Source: Sindora glabra
Taxonomy: Eukaryota > Streptophyta > Magnoliopsida > Fabales > Fabaceae
Reading direction: 5' to 3'
Length of the DNA stretch: 64,000 nt
Assembly (NCBI GenBank): GCA_020226215.1
Contig: CM035229.1
Span: forward strand, 81,919,343-81,983,342
The notes below the pieces were generated by a model. It was not told the DNA's origin, searched no databases, and worked only from the letters and a program-made list of their open reading frames with translations. Position 1 is the stretch's first letter. Every line of letters starts with the position of its first letter. A program made the translations under genes and the position numbers. This document shows, in pieces, positions 41,627 through 54,675 of this stretch.

Positions 41627-42406
41627 ATCAAATTAAACATATATATGAAATGGATTTCAATTTGTAATATATAAAAGGTGTTGAAATATATATGTATAAT
41701 ATAATATAAAACAAATTTTTATATATATTCCAAAAGCCAAAATAGTACTGTATGATTAAAAAATTTTCTTTGATAAAATCATACAAAAATATTTGTTAAT
41801 AAAAATTAAATTATAATTATAATTAATTAAATTAGAATTTTAGTTTAATATAACCTACTTCGATACCATATATAAGAATTTTTAATATTTAATAGGATCT
41901 TCATATCAAACCTAAAGTCATAAATTTTGATGAATTAAAATTAAAAAAGAAATTAGGATTACGTATATCTTAATTTACTTTAATAATATTTTAAAGAAAC
42001 TATTAATATAAAATTAATTGCTAAGAGATTTAGGTTTTCCTCTCTTTCACATTTGACAATACATGATAATTCTCATGAGGCAAGTTATCAATAATCTTAT
42101 ATATGGAGAGAAAACCTAGTTTCATATTATAAACCTTAATTGAGTCCACCTATCATAGTCTCAATAATAAACTTTAATTGAGACCACTCATCATAAATTT
42201 AATAATAGGCTTCACACTAGCTTTACCTTAATAAGTTCCATCATATTCTTAATAAAATAGTATTTCTAAAAGATAAATTAAAATATATTGGATTATTTAA
42301 TAATAATTTGGATTACAAAATTGAGTTATATATATATATTAATTTAGTTTTCATAAAAATTAAAAACTCTAATTAATGGTAGTCCAAAATAATAAAAATT
42401 CTTACA
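36933..42406 (-). mobile_element. Decayed LTR retrotransposon (right arm copy)
   Basis: Mirror of 19072-24382. The 3' LTR starts at 36933 (TGTAAGAATTTTTAG) and the 5' LTR is about 41871-42406. The primer-site-like sequence is just below 41871. This copy is about 160 bp longer because of microsatellite and indel differences near 41220-41624. It also contains the degenerate array at about 39500-39844. Confidence 0.55.
41220..41624. repeat. Expanded TA and GA microsatellites with an arm-specific insertion
   Basis: TA tracts occupy 41220-41267, 41368-41393 and 41544-41588, and are followed by (GA)18 at 41589-41624. The left arm has only two TA tracts, no GA tract, and lacks the roughly 100 bp at 41268-41367. 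Confidence 0.85.
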
Positions 42407-43656
42407 ATCTTTACTCCTAAATTGTTGTTGAGGATAAATGAGCTCTTACAAACAAATTTGTAAAAGTAAAAAAAAAAAAACCTAAATATTAAGTTGTTAA
42501 CTCAGCAAGTAAATAATCTATTTATCAAAACAAATACATATTTATGCATCTATAATTAAATATACTAAGTTTTATCATCAAATATGATCTTTCATGTTTT
42601 AACATCATTCATATTTATAGAAATAGTATAGAAAATATGTAATATCAAGAACAATAAATAGCAAATAATCAAGCCATCTTGTGACTCCTTTTATCCGTAA
42701 TTATTAATAAATCTAACCTTGTTCCTTTGAATAGTTTAACTGTTCATAAACATTTTTAATTTCAATTCAATACCATTCCATTACATTTCCATATCCATCC
42801 CTCCATTTCACATTTCCCATTAATAACACATTCCCATTGAGATTTCATTATCAATATCAATTATACATTCATATAAACAGGGTAAGTAAATACCTATATA
42901 ATCTATGTAATCTTGCATAAGCATAATGTTAATATGTATAATAAATTAGCAAATAATTCATCTATAATTCACTTACATCATTAAATATATACTGCAACTA
43001 GGCCAATTAACCATATTCAATATTAAAAAGCAAAGTTTAGGAAAATAACTATAAGTATTTAACTACTATAGTTAAATATATGATTCTAGAAGTAGAACCT
43101 AGAACTTATATTTGATTATGGGAGTCGAGTACTACTATCTATAAGCTACTCATTTACAAATACTTGAATATAGTATTTGAGTATGGCTTTTAGGATATAA
43201 ATTCAAAGGCCATATTCGAATATAACCATCTAAAGGTAAAGCCTTTTTAAAGTATTCAACTATAATAGTCAAATATAGCTAGATAAAGATAACTCTCATG
43301 CCCATATTCTATTATTATAATTGAATGCAATCTAGAATTTTCAAGATTTCTTATGAATTTACTATTCAAATAGCCATTTTTTACAAATAAATCCTCAACC
43401 ACATTGTCCAACTCAAAATTCATTTTATATTTATCACCTATTCCATAAACCAACCGCAACACACAACAATCTCACTATACATATTAGCTAGATTCAACAT
43501 CAAATCATCAAAGTTCCTAGAATAACCAACTTATCCACACAACCATTATAATTTTTAATAAGTAGTAAGTAAATTATTTACTTGCTTGGTGATGGAGGAA
43601 ATGAAAGGAAATAAGAGGAATGATCAAATTGCCCTATTCAACATAAATATGAAGCC

Positions 43657-44001
43657 ATTAACTTAAATCCCTAACTTTTTCCATTCCAATTCAAATTTCA
43701 TTAATCCATTTAATTAAAACTAAGAAATTAGTTAAATTACATTAGTTGAGCTAGGATTTTTAGTTAATATTTAATCTCTCACACTTAAATCTTGCTAAAT
43801 GTTTAAGGAATTAGAATTTGAGAAATAGATCACATTGATCCCTTTAACTTTCTCCATTCCAACCCAAATCTCATCAATCCTTTTAATCAAAGCTAATAAA
43901 TTATTGAAATTACCTTAGTTGAGCTAGAATTTTTGGTTGATATTTGATCTCCTACACTTGAATCTTGCTAAATTTTGAAAGAATTAGAATTTGAGAAATA
44001 G
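43657..44001. repeat. Two-copy tandem duplication, period 173 bp (right arm mirror)
   Basis: Reverse complement of 17474-17819. Confidence 0.8.
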
Positions 44002-44574
44002 AAAAGGAGAAAGTCAGTTAATGAAAAAAGAAAAATGGGAAAGAAAGGGTCAGGTTTAGGTTTTAATGTCCTTAGGGGAATTTTGGTAATTTTTTAGGCA
44101 ACCAAAGGTATTTTAGAAAAATAGCTCTTAAATCTCCTTAATACACCCTTATTTGAATTTAATCATACACTAGCTTATACTTAATTTTGCTCTTCCTATT
44201 CATATCGTAGAATTCTATTCTTCTTAAATAAAATTCCACCCTAAACATATTCACAATTATTAATTAATTACATGTAAATATAAATATAAATAAAAGTAAA
44301 TAAAACATATATCCTAATTTTATGTAGGGCATAACATAAAGCCTTGTTCACTATAACTATATACTAACTTAGCCTATTAGATTTTCTAGCTTAGAAGTTC
44401 AAATTTAACTAGATTTTGTGCCTATAAAGGTATTCATTTTATTTTAGATAATAACTATTTTTTCTCTATCTTTCTTATGAAAATGACCATAAATGGCAAA
44501 GTTCTCTTATCAGTTTAACATATTAATACTCTAAAATTGGTTTGGATTTTGAGGCTTTGAATTAGGCTTCGTTT

Positions 44575-45457
44575 CACGCAATAAATAATAACTTATTAAC
44601 TTGATCAATAAGTTATAAGCTAACCTCTAGAGGTATTTCTTGTATTAGCTTATAAGTTCTGATTTAATAAGTTACCTAAAATAACTTTTAACTTATAAGC
44701 TACTACTTCTTTAAATTATTTTCAAATTTATACTTATTCTTTTTATTAACTTATAACCCATACCCTTTGTAATATAAATTTAAATAATTTTTATAAAATA
44801 TAATTAATTAGATTTTAAGTAATTAGAATTTTATAATAAATAATAAAATAAAAATTATATAAGTAAATAAGTATATAAATTTATAAAATATAATTAATTA
44901 AATATTAAATATTATACTTTTATTTTAAACTTTTTAATTACATTAATATAATTTAATTTTAGATAAATATAAATTATATTAATTATATATTTATTTTTAT
45001 TAATATATCCTTTATATTATTTTATAATTTCATCTAGTTCAACAATTATTTTTATGAAATATTTTAACTATTTTACGAAACATTTTAACTAACTTATTAA
45101 TTATTGACTATAAATTATTAGCTATCAACTACTAAGTAACTTATTAATCGACTATTAGTTAACTTATTAATTATTTACATGAAATAAAGCCTTAATTTAA
45201 TTTACTTTCAATTTATTTATCCATTATTTCTCTATTTTACTTTTATTTTATAATTATTTTAAGTGATTAACTAATTGGGTATGCTAGTTTGTTGCTCATC
45301 TAGTTCAACAACTATTTTTATAAAATATTTTAACTATTTTACGAAATATTTTAACTAACTTGTTAATTATCGACTATAAATTATTAACTATCAATTATTA
45401 AGTAACTTATCAATCGACTATCAGTTAACTTATCAATTATTTATATGAAACAAAGTC
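44575..45457. mobile_element. Tourist/PIF-Harbinger-like MITE (right arm copy)
   Basis: Mirror of 16016-16910, starting GGCTTCGTTTCACGC. The far terminus occurs twice: an intact one ending at 45191 and a mutated one (AAAGTC in place of AAAGCC) ending at 45457. Confidence 0.6.
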
Positions 45458-45562
45458 TTAATTTAATTTACTTTCAATTTATTTATCCATTATTTCTCTA
45501 TTTTACTTTTGTTTTATAATTATTTTGAGTGATTAACTAATTAGGTATGCTAGTTTATTGCT
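45033..45562. repeat. Two-copy tandem duplication, period 266 bp (right arm mirror)
   Basis: Reverse complement of 15911-16440, with small substitutions against the left arm. Confidence 0.8.
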
Positions 45563-46816
45563 CTTGATAATTTGTAACTATATAATTGATTATAATTAAT
45601 TCTCATAGGTAAGTTAGTTGAGATTAATTATAAATCAATAGCAATCAGGTGTTTAATTTTCACATGTAAAATTATAATTACTTAGAAGGATCAGAAGATA
45701 AATCAGTAGTTTCTTATATGTAGGATTGTTAATTTAGTTTTGACTATGAATGAATTAATTGCTTTTACTATTTGATTAGGGTTGATATCAATCTAGATTT
45801 AATTAGTATTAAATGATTAATTTTCAATATTAATTAAGGATTACTACAAGGTATTCGAGTAATTTATAGTTAAATAGTTAACTCAAAAGTAACCTTGTTA
45901 ATGTCGATGATAAGATGTGATTAAAATGTGAAATTTCTTAAATTGAGTTTTATATCCTATTTTACTCTATTTTAATTTTATTTCATTGTAAGTTTAAATA
46001 TGCTTTTGAAAACCCTTTTGTTTTTACAATTTTTTCTACCATTTGACTTCTTCGATGCCCTTAGATACGACTCAAACTTGCCCTTTGTTACATCTTTGAG
46101 CAAGTTTTTCATTTAATTTTAGTGTAAAATAACATACATCATGTATGTTGATAAATTGGTGAAATATGGTTAAATGAACAATAAAAATATGAAAAAATTC
46201 ATAAAATCCAACTTATAGTCAACTACAACTTTATGAATGGCTTTTAGAAGGCTTATGTTGACTATCCTAAAAAGTTTGCTCTCTAAATGCCTATAATCAA
46301 CATGGCTTCTAGAATTGATCTCTAAATAAATATAGTTTATTATATAGTTGACTATAAGGATCAAATTTTGCTTCTAAACTCCAGTAGTTAATTATATAAT
46401 TGATTATCACCTTGCTATTCCCAATCTTACATATTTATGAAATTTTATAGTATTATGGTGACATATGGTTTATATATTTATATTTAAACATGCCAATGTA
46501 CTTGCACTTGATTATTGTTGCTAAAATTCCAATACGGGATCCTGTCAAATTGAAAATTATAAAAGAAATGGATGAAATCTATGATATATGATATTAAATT
46601 GGATCCAAAAAATGTTTGTTAAAGGATAAGATAGACCTTAAAAGGATAAGGTTGGGTTTGTAAAGGAATAAGGCTAATTAGAAGCCACAAGAAGATTGGA
46701 TTGCATTTTTATTCCTATTTATTTATTATTATTTATTTCAATGAAAATGTTGCTATCTATTAGAGTTGTTGTATACAATTATATAATTATGTATTAAAGA
46801 ATAATCTGAATAATAA

Positions 46817-47234
46817 GAACATGGTATGTATTCTTTTGTGCTTAATTTTAAGTAAGTTATTTATTGACTGGGTCATAAAACTCACTCTTTTATTTATTTA
46901 ATTTTGTAGATACCATTGCAGAAGCTTGCCACCACCATAGCAAAAATAAATTCGTCAGAGATCATTTTAAACAAAGTAGCAAAAAATTATTTATTCATAT
47001 ATAGGAATACTTTTTTAGGCCTTGCAAATATGGTATGTATTCTTTCATGCTTAATTTTAAGTAAGTTATTTATTGACTGAGTTATAAACTCACTCTTTTA
47101 TTTTTTTAATTTTGCAAATACAATTACAAAAGCTCATTATCGCCATAGTAAGAGTAGATTCATCAAAGCTCATTTTGAACAAGGTAGAAAAAAATTATTT
47201 TATTCATATAAACAAATACTTTCTTGGGCCTTGC
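46817..47234. repeat. Two-copy tandem duplication, period 209 bp (right arm mirror)
   Basis: Reverse complement of 14241-14658. The mirror of dispersed repeat copy 1 follows at about 47075-47450. Confidence 0.8.
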
Positions 47235-47450
47235 AATGTGTAATGGATTTAAAATAGTAAGAGTACTTTGTAGGTACTAGGATTAGTTAATCTAGCTTAA
47301 CCTTAAATCATAAAGATAAATAAACAAGTTTAACTTCCTTACCATGATAATTTTGAATATACATAACTAAATATAAATATTTGATCTTTTATGTAAATCA
47401 TCTAACATTATTAGCAAAAATGATATTGATACTAAGTAATAAATCTAGAT

Positions 47451-50400
47451 TAAACAGGTGGAAACTGGGTTAACAAGTTCCGTGCTAGTCGTGGCATTTT
47501 AATTTTATTTTTTTATTTTGACAATAAATTATTTCATTCATAATGCTTATAAGCAATATCAATTATCATTTTTTCAAAGATATCTTCAATGATATATCAT
47601 TTATATTCAGTTCTCTTTCACTTCACAATGTGTGAGTCCATGTAACCAAATCTTTTAAAAAGAAATTGGGGAATTAGTGTTAGGGTTCTAATGGAGTATA
47701 CTAATTGTTTATATGGCCAATTGTTGAAGGAAATCAATGAAGATTTAAACAAAGAGGTATAACAACTTTAAAGTGCGATACCATAGTCAAATCAAAGGAC
47801 AATCAATTATGCGAAATACTTTTCACAACAACTAAACTAAATTAGGTAATTGCATTTATTTGAGGAGAGTAATTGTGCATAAGTTTTAAACATTTTTAAT
47901 AAGATGCCAATTGCTAATGCTTTTCAAACATTTCCACATCCAAGAAAAAGTTAATCAAGTAAAATCTTTTTGGTAAAAGATAAATCAATTTTGGCAACTA
48001 TATTTATGTAAGAAGAAAAATATTGCATTCATTTTAAAAAAGATTATTAACGTGTCAATTGTTAACACTATTCTAATAATTTTTTTCATTATATTACAAT
48101 TTGCTAGATCATAATACTTAAAAAAATTTTAAATGTGTTTGAATATATTTTTATTTTTAAAAATTATTCTTAAAGGTTATTTTCAAAAAGTTTTTTTTGT
48201 TTTCATAAATTGTTTTTGAATTCATGGAAAATAAAGAATAGAGGATATTTGGTGAAGCAAATAAATAAAAGTTTTATTTAATTAAAAAATTTCATTAAAA
48301 ATAAAAAATAAACTAAAAAATCTAAAACTTGTTCTTTCTCTATTTTTAAAACAAGAATTTTAAGAATATTTTTTAAAAACAAGATATGATAACATGTTAT
48401 TAAACAAGTTTGTTGGTGCTATTTTTGAAAACTACAAACGATTTTTAAAAATATAATCCAAATAGATCCCTAAATTTTTATTATCTATATTACATCGAAG
48501 GGATTGTCCCTTTTGGTGTCCAATTTCTATTTTTCCAAAAAATAATATAAATCTCATTTATTTTAAATACAATTAGATTGAATAGTAATTTTCAATCACT
48601 TTAAATACAAAATAACAACACACTAAATAAAAATACTTTTGCAAATAACATCATCTTATCTTATTTCAAACTTATGATTTTTAGAAGGAAATATTAATCC
48701 TATATCATTGAGCTAACTATTTTGATAATAATTTTATGAATAATTTATTAATATGAATAAATACCCACCTTTTGAACAATAATAATATTTATACAAATCA
48801 GTATTTTCTTTAACAAATAATAATATTGATATCAATTTGATGAAATATAAGTATTTATTTCATTGATCATTACTATGGTTGATAATTTTATGCTAATTTT
48901 TGTATTCATTTATTTTATCTTTCACTTAGTAAATTAGAAAAGCTTTCAAATTTTTTATAAGAGTTAATTTCCTGCCTTAATTCATCTATCTTATTTTCAC
49001 TAAAAAAAAATTCATTTTGAAGGAGTTGGTTTCTATATTTATATTTATGTATACAATAACAACATTATAAATTAAGGTTAAACAATATTCATAATTATTA
49101 ATTATAAATATTGTTTACATTGAGCATGAACTATAGTTATTAATGCATAAAATTTTTAATTTCTTTATTAAAAAATACTTTTGAATACATGCAAAAGCAC
49201 ATGTAAAAAGATTGCAATAATTAAATGAAATTGATTCATATTCAACGAATCTTGACTTTTAGATTATAGCATCAGAATACCACAAATTAATTGCTATCAA
49301 ATGATAATATAGATAGACATGCCTGATTCATGTAAGTCGATTATACACTCTTCAATGCAATTTTTATTGTTTGGAAATTAACAATACAAATCTATTGAAA
49401 TCTTCTAACACTGTTACAAGGGATTCCCTCCCTCAATTAGAACTTTCTTTTTGTTAATCACAGTTTGAGGGGCATATAGTATCACCAATGGAACAAATAT
49501 TAATAAATTAAATTTTGATGAGATAGGAACTTCTTTATAGACATAGAACCAAATCATAAATCCTATATATCATAGAATTTATACCCATTAATTTGAATAA
49601 TGTAATGAGCTTAGTACCTTATAGTCCATTAATTGAAATCTCACACTTAGATATTTTTGACATTAATACTATTTACTAAAAAGGTGTATTGATCCAAAAT
49701 AAAAAATATTAATCGAGTCTAATAGATATACAAGTTGATTTAATAATTTCCATGCACTACGGGACATTTCAGATTAAAGGAAAGTGGATTTATGAATTCC
49801 ACTTTCAATCTCGATTTAATATGATGTTTAACTTCTTTGTCTTTCAATATATTATGTTTATTACTGTTAGGAACATTGCAAATTTGTGGAATTAGATTCA
49901 TTGATTCTTGCAAATTTGTGGAATTAGATTTATTGATCCCTGGTTTCAGCGGTAAACGGGTTATAAACAGTATAAAAACCATGAATGTTTGGAAATGACG
50001 GTGGTGGGAAATCACGAAAGCATGGGGCTACTTTATCATCAAAATGATTTTAGATAATCATAATAATGTGATTAAAAATAAATAAAGTACAGTTTATCTC
50101 TTAAAGGCTACATTTAGAACAAGTTTCTTCTTTTAAAGTTTTTGTTGGGAATAAATTATTCATTTTCGTTGAACCTAAATTTAATTATTTCACTTTTTAA
50201 AATAGGATATCAGTAAAATATTTGATTTTGAACTTTAATGTGATAATTTGTTGAACGACAAACTTTAAAAATGTAAAGTATATTCTTTCAAAAAAAATGT
50301 GAAAAAATTCAGAGGTGGCCTTGTTAGAGAGATATTAATATTTCAACTACATTCGTAGAATGTCATTCTCTCCTCACAGATTATACAAATTACATAATTT

Positions 50401-51307
50401 ATAATTCTACGAATGTTTTTATTTATTACGGAAAAAAAGGTAAATCATCTCTCCAACCAGCATTTTCAATATTTCAGAATGTAATCCTATCATAGCATAG
50501 AGGGGAAAGCAACGGGTTGGCAAGGTGTCGGTGGCACCCATTCACTCACCGCGTAACCCAATTAAATAATCATTTTTTATTAGCAAATAAAATAAAATAT
50601 ACAACTCTTGCGCTTTACAACTTGAACCTTTTTTAAAAAAATAATAATAATGAAGTTGAAAATTACCGTCTAAATTAAAATTAATTAAGCCGATCATAAC
50701 AAACGGAAAAGCAAGAAAAAGGAGACCTCTCCCAATAATTGCGATTCCGAAGCTAAAGTTGACAAACAATCATGATGTGTCTGCACAACCATTCGACTCT
50801 TTTTTAAAAAAAGAAAAAAAAATCCATTCAATTACTCTTATCATAAAAAATGAAAATTTTCTTATTTTTCCATGTAATTTAAATTACATAAAGAAATAAT
50901 AATAGCTAACCCGTTATTAATTTTTTGTGTGTGTTTTGCTGAAATTAACAAAATGTTGTGGTTATTTAACAGAGAAAACACGCATGAGGAAGAATAGGGA
51001 GTAGTAAGAATAAAGTCAAATTCGTGTTGAACCATACGCAAGACATTCATTTCTCTCTACCCGAACTCCACAGTTCTAAGCCATTATTCACCCTTCTTAT
51101 TCTTTTTTCCTCCGTTTTTTCAGTTTGATTTCGGTTCTTCGTTGCACAATTTGCGCTACTGGAAACGCAAGTCCTTTTCCATTCACCTTATTGCTAATTT
51201 ATATGCTGTGTTTGTAAATATTTGGGTCTGAGATCGTAGATCTTGGTGTCGGTGGCTGCTCGTGAATCTGCGTTTGAAGGCGCAGTGGTGACCATCGATC
51301 GGAGCAG
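47451..51307. other. AT-rich DNA and LysM 5' flank (right arm)
   Basis: Reverse complement of 10204-14020, with more substitutions than the core and an extra block of about 37 bp near 49548-49585. Near 51060 the right arm reads TACCCGAACTCC where the left reads TACCAAGAAGAACTCC, a small deletion in the gene's 5' region. No separate gene is supported. Confidence 0.5.
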
Positions 51308-53409
51308 ATGTCTCCGTCAAATGGATTGCAGAATGGAGGAGGACGAGGTGGTGGAAATGGAGCCAACTCTATCGAACATCCAGTATCCAAATTGGATACT
51401 CTTGCTGGTGTGGGCCATCAAGTATGGTGTTGAGGTACTACTATTGTCGTTCAAGTTGCTTATTAATGCTATACTTTTGTCCATATTAATTTTTGGTTTA
51501 TATGTGTGTTTGTATTTATTTATTTTTTTAATTTACAATGGTGAAGCCAGTGTTATTCTGTAGATAAAGACAAAGATGAAGATTAAGCTTTGTTTTTACA
51601 ACTCTAAGAATGGTCCGGTTTTCCTTTCTTTTTTTTTTCTTTTTTCTTTCGAATTCTTTTTAATGGAACGATTGGGATTATCTGATTTTTCTTGAATGAA
51701 CTGATCTCCAAGTACTAGGATAGAGAATTGTTGTCTAGGGGTGCATGAGATAAGGTTTGTTGCCTAGGATGCAAAGACATATTCATCAAAGAATTGGTAT
51801 ACAAGTTCTTACTAGTATATGAGGATGCACGCATGCTGTTTTCCTTGTTATTATTATTATAATAGGTGCATTGGCTCTTCCTTATTACATAGGTTATGTG
51901 ATGTTTAATTACCTCAGTAATGCAGTTAACGTTGGACTAGCCCTAGAATTCTCCCTCTCTCTGCCAAATGATGCATATAAATAATTGCTTTCTGGGATGA
52001 TGTTAGGATACTTTTCTGCCTTCCTTTAATGAAATTTCCGTATAACCAATTTAGGTAGCTGACATCAAAAGGATGAATGGGTAGCCACAGATATGCAAAT
52101 GTTTGCATTAAAGATATTGCGAATTCCATTGCCTGGACGACATCCGCCATCTCCCACTCAATCTGATGGACCTGCTGAGTCGGGGTAAAATATACTCTCA
52201 TCTCTTCAGCCTCTCTCCTGATATTCAATAATGAAATATCTTATCTAGATACATCTTTTTTATTTGCAACTAGGAAAAAGTTGTCCTCGGCTAATCGTTA
52301 ACACAACTCCCATGCTTGTCTGTTATCTACCAAAGAACTTACAACCTACGAGTCTAGAGTTCTCTTTCTCTCTTTTTCTGTTTTCCGATCTTCTTCATGA
52401 TTTGCTTTTCGTTGCTCTTCAATTTATATATTCTAGAACTTAAAATAAAACAAATTTTTGTTCTGACATTTTGAAAGAAGGATGAATAAAGTAGCTAGTC
52501 AGTGGAGTTTAAGCACATGGTTTCGAAGTTAGCCAATACTCAGTTAGCATAACTTAAAAGTTATTTGGGTGCATAATTCTATGCTGGATTATAATAACTC
52601 ACCTAACCTCTTTCTCAAAATTATTGCAGTGATAATGGCATTGAAAGGCAACCTTATGAAGGTAAATCTAGTGCGCAGGAACCTTTCCGGTCTTTGAGAC
52701 TGAAAGCCCCACGACAGAAGATGTCTCCAGCTATGAGCACTTTACAGAAATACTATGGACTCAAGTCCTCAAATCCCAGAGGTATAGTTGAAGGAATGGA
52801 AATGGCAGTTTATAGGTCTGGTGGTTCAGATAATTCCAGAGAAGAATGGCTTCCTAAAGCCTCACCAATTTCAGATCACCATCCCATCTCAAGGCATTTA
52901 TCTTATGATTTACTGTCAGAAAATGGTGAAGTCCCTGCATTTGTGCCTCTTGCTGAAATGGGGGATGGAGGTGGTGAAAAATCTGTCCGCAGGCGTCAAA
53001 AAGCTGAAGTTGATAGCAGAGCTGGTACACCAGAAAGACTGTTGAAAGAAGAAAATAATGGTGGAACCAATGGCTTCTCTCCTTCAACTGGAAAGGGTTT
53101 GGCCATGAGGCCAAAATCAGCTAGCCGAACAGCACTGACTGCTGAATCAGAATCGGGATGGTTAGATTCTATTCCAGTGGGGTTGGGAGAATCTATAATT
53201 ACTGATGGGTTTTCAGGAGTGCGTAAATCATCAAGCACATCAAGCCTCAAAGAGCAGGAAAAGGGAACCTCAACAACTGTCTGGCCACCTGCAAGGTGGA
53301 GTTTGAAACCAGACTTGCAAGCTCTGTCAACTGCAGCCATTGCCAAACCCATTTTTGATGGCCTTCCAATCCGATAACTGGCCGCAGGAACAAAGCTGCT
53401 CTTGATTAG
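51308..53409 (+). pseudogene. LysM-domain protein gene, frameshifted copy (right arm)
   Basis: Mirror of the intact gene at 8100-10203. Exon equivalents are 51308-51434, 52055-52184 and 52630-53409, with the same GT-AG splice sites. Their lengths are 127, 130 and 780 nt against 126, 131 and 781 on the left. Exon 1 has one extra G (GTGTGGGCC, left GTGTGGCC). Exon 2 lacks one T (GGGTAG, left GGGTTAG). Exon 3 reads ATCCGATAAC where the left has ATCCCAATAAC, giving an early stop that removes the last 13 residues. Exon 3 otherwise has one synonymous difference in the stretch compared (GCC for GCG at 53101-53103). Either this is a decaying duplicate, or the indels are uncorrected sequencing errors near a contig end; the nearly unchanged rest of exon 3 favours errors. 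Confidence 0.8.
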
Positions 53410-53690
53410 AACTATCCATCTCTATCATTGAGCCAATTTTCCTTTTTGACACTAGTCACATACAGCTACAAAATTCATCTGCTTTCAATGAGAAAGTCAG
53501 AAAGAAAAAGGGAAAGGTGAGTAAATTACATGGTTAGGATATTTATTTAAGGAGATGAATAACAAGGGGTGAATGTCACCCCAAGGTAAAATGCTGCTGG
53601 GGTACTAGCTGGGAAAAGGTGCTTGAAGGTCTGCGGCTGGGTTTTATCAAATGCACTAAAAATATAAATATCAGCAGTCCCACGAGGATT

Positions 53691-53956
53691 AGAAGTTTTT
53701 GTTGCAGATTGATAGTCTCATTCGTTTAAATGGTTGAGTAAAAGTCATCTCGTCCAGTTCATCTGAATTTTATCATGGCATTCTTTTTTAATAGAGTATG
53801 TATTATGAATTTTCTGTTAAAACTTAGTTTTTGTTGCAGATTGATAGTTTCATTTGTTAACCAGTTGAGTAAAAGTCATCTCGTCCAGTTCATCTGAATT
53901 TTATCATAGCATTCTTTTTTAATACAGAGTATGTATTATGAATTTTCTGTTGAAAC
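53691..53956. repeat. Two-copy tandem duplication, period 133 bp (right arm mirror)
   Basis: Reverse complement of 7551-7816, downstream of the right LysM copy. Confidence 0.85.
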
Positions 53957-54575
53957 TTCTTACAGAACATGTACTGCCCATTCTCATGATTGAGTTGCAA
54001 TGCTATTGAATTTGGATTATGTTCCATCAGCATTGGCTTCACTATCGCAGTTATGTTCCATGATTAATCATGTTGAAGATTAATAATTCAGTGAATAGAA
54101 AATGCTTCACATCTGGTGGTAACTTGTGCCTTTGCAGTTTCAGTCAGATATCGTTCAGTTGCTCCGATGTCTTGAGGTTGAGGACATCCATTCATCTGGT
54201 TTTGTTCTTTACTTTTTATAAGCGCAGCCCTAAATCTAGCATGGATGCCCACTATTGACTTTGGATTGTACCCTTAAGTTTTTTTCGTAGGCCTTTCACT
54301 AAATAGCAGTAATTTTTCATGCATGTCTAATTTCTTCCCTCAAAATGAGGGAACAAACGATATGATTTTTTTTCTACATGAGAACACAATATAATTTACT
54401 CAAAAGACATCTTGTATCACTTCAAAAGAGGAGGGATTAATTTTAGATATATTTTTTTATATGTGGATAAAAATGAAAGGAATAGGAGACAATGTAATGC
54501 GCAAATTTCTCTAAGTAGAGTGATTGCTTAATAGTCCATATGTGGGCTTCAACATCAATTTTGATTCCAATCTTA

Positions 54576-54675
54576 NNNNNNNNNNNNNNNNNNNNNNNNN
54601 NNNNNNNNNNNNNNNNNNNNNNNNNNNNNNNNNNNNNNNNNNNNNNNNNNNNNNNNNNNNNNNNNNNNNNNNNNN
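54576..54675. other. Assembly gap of 100 N
   Basis: Exactly 100 N, the conventional placeholder for a gap of unknown size. The base before it is the last base of the palindrome's right arm, and the sequence after it has no counterpart near 6933. Confidence 0.99.

Larger units (their letters stand above)
30657..54575 (-). repeat. Right arm of the giant palindrome
   Basis: Reverse-complement partner of 6933-30656, collinear over its full length. It ends at the last base before the 100 N gap. Differences from the left arm include an extra block of about 100 bp near 41268-41367, a (GA)18 tract at 41589-41624, about 37 bp near 49548-49585, scattered substitutions outside the core, and single-base indels that break the LysM reading frame. 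Confidence 0.97.

Noticed and set aside
51926..52228. 100-codon open frame on the - strand
   Set aside because: It is antisense to LysM exon 2 and crosses its splice sites.
6933..54575. The palindrome as LTRs or terminal repeats of a giant transposon
   Set aside because: The arms meet without an internal region and contain a host gene, with no terminal motif or target duplication at 6933; the outer right end is lost in the gap.
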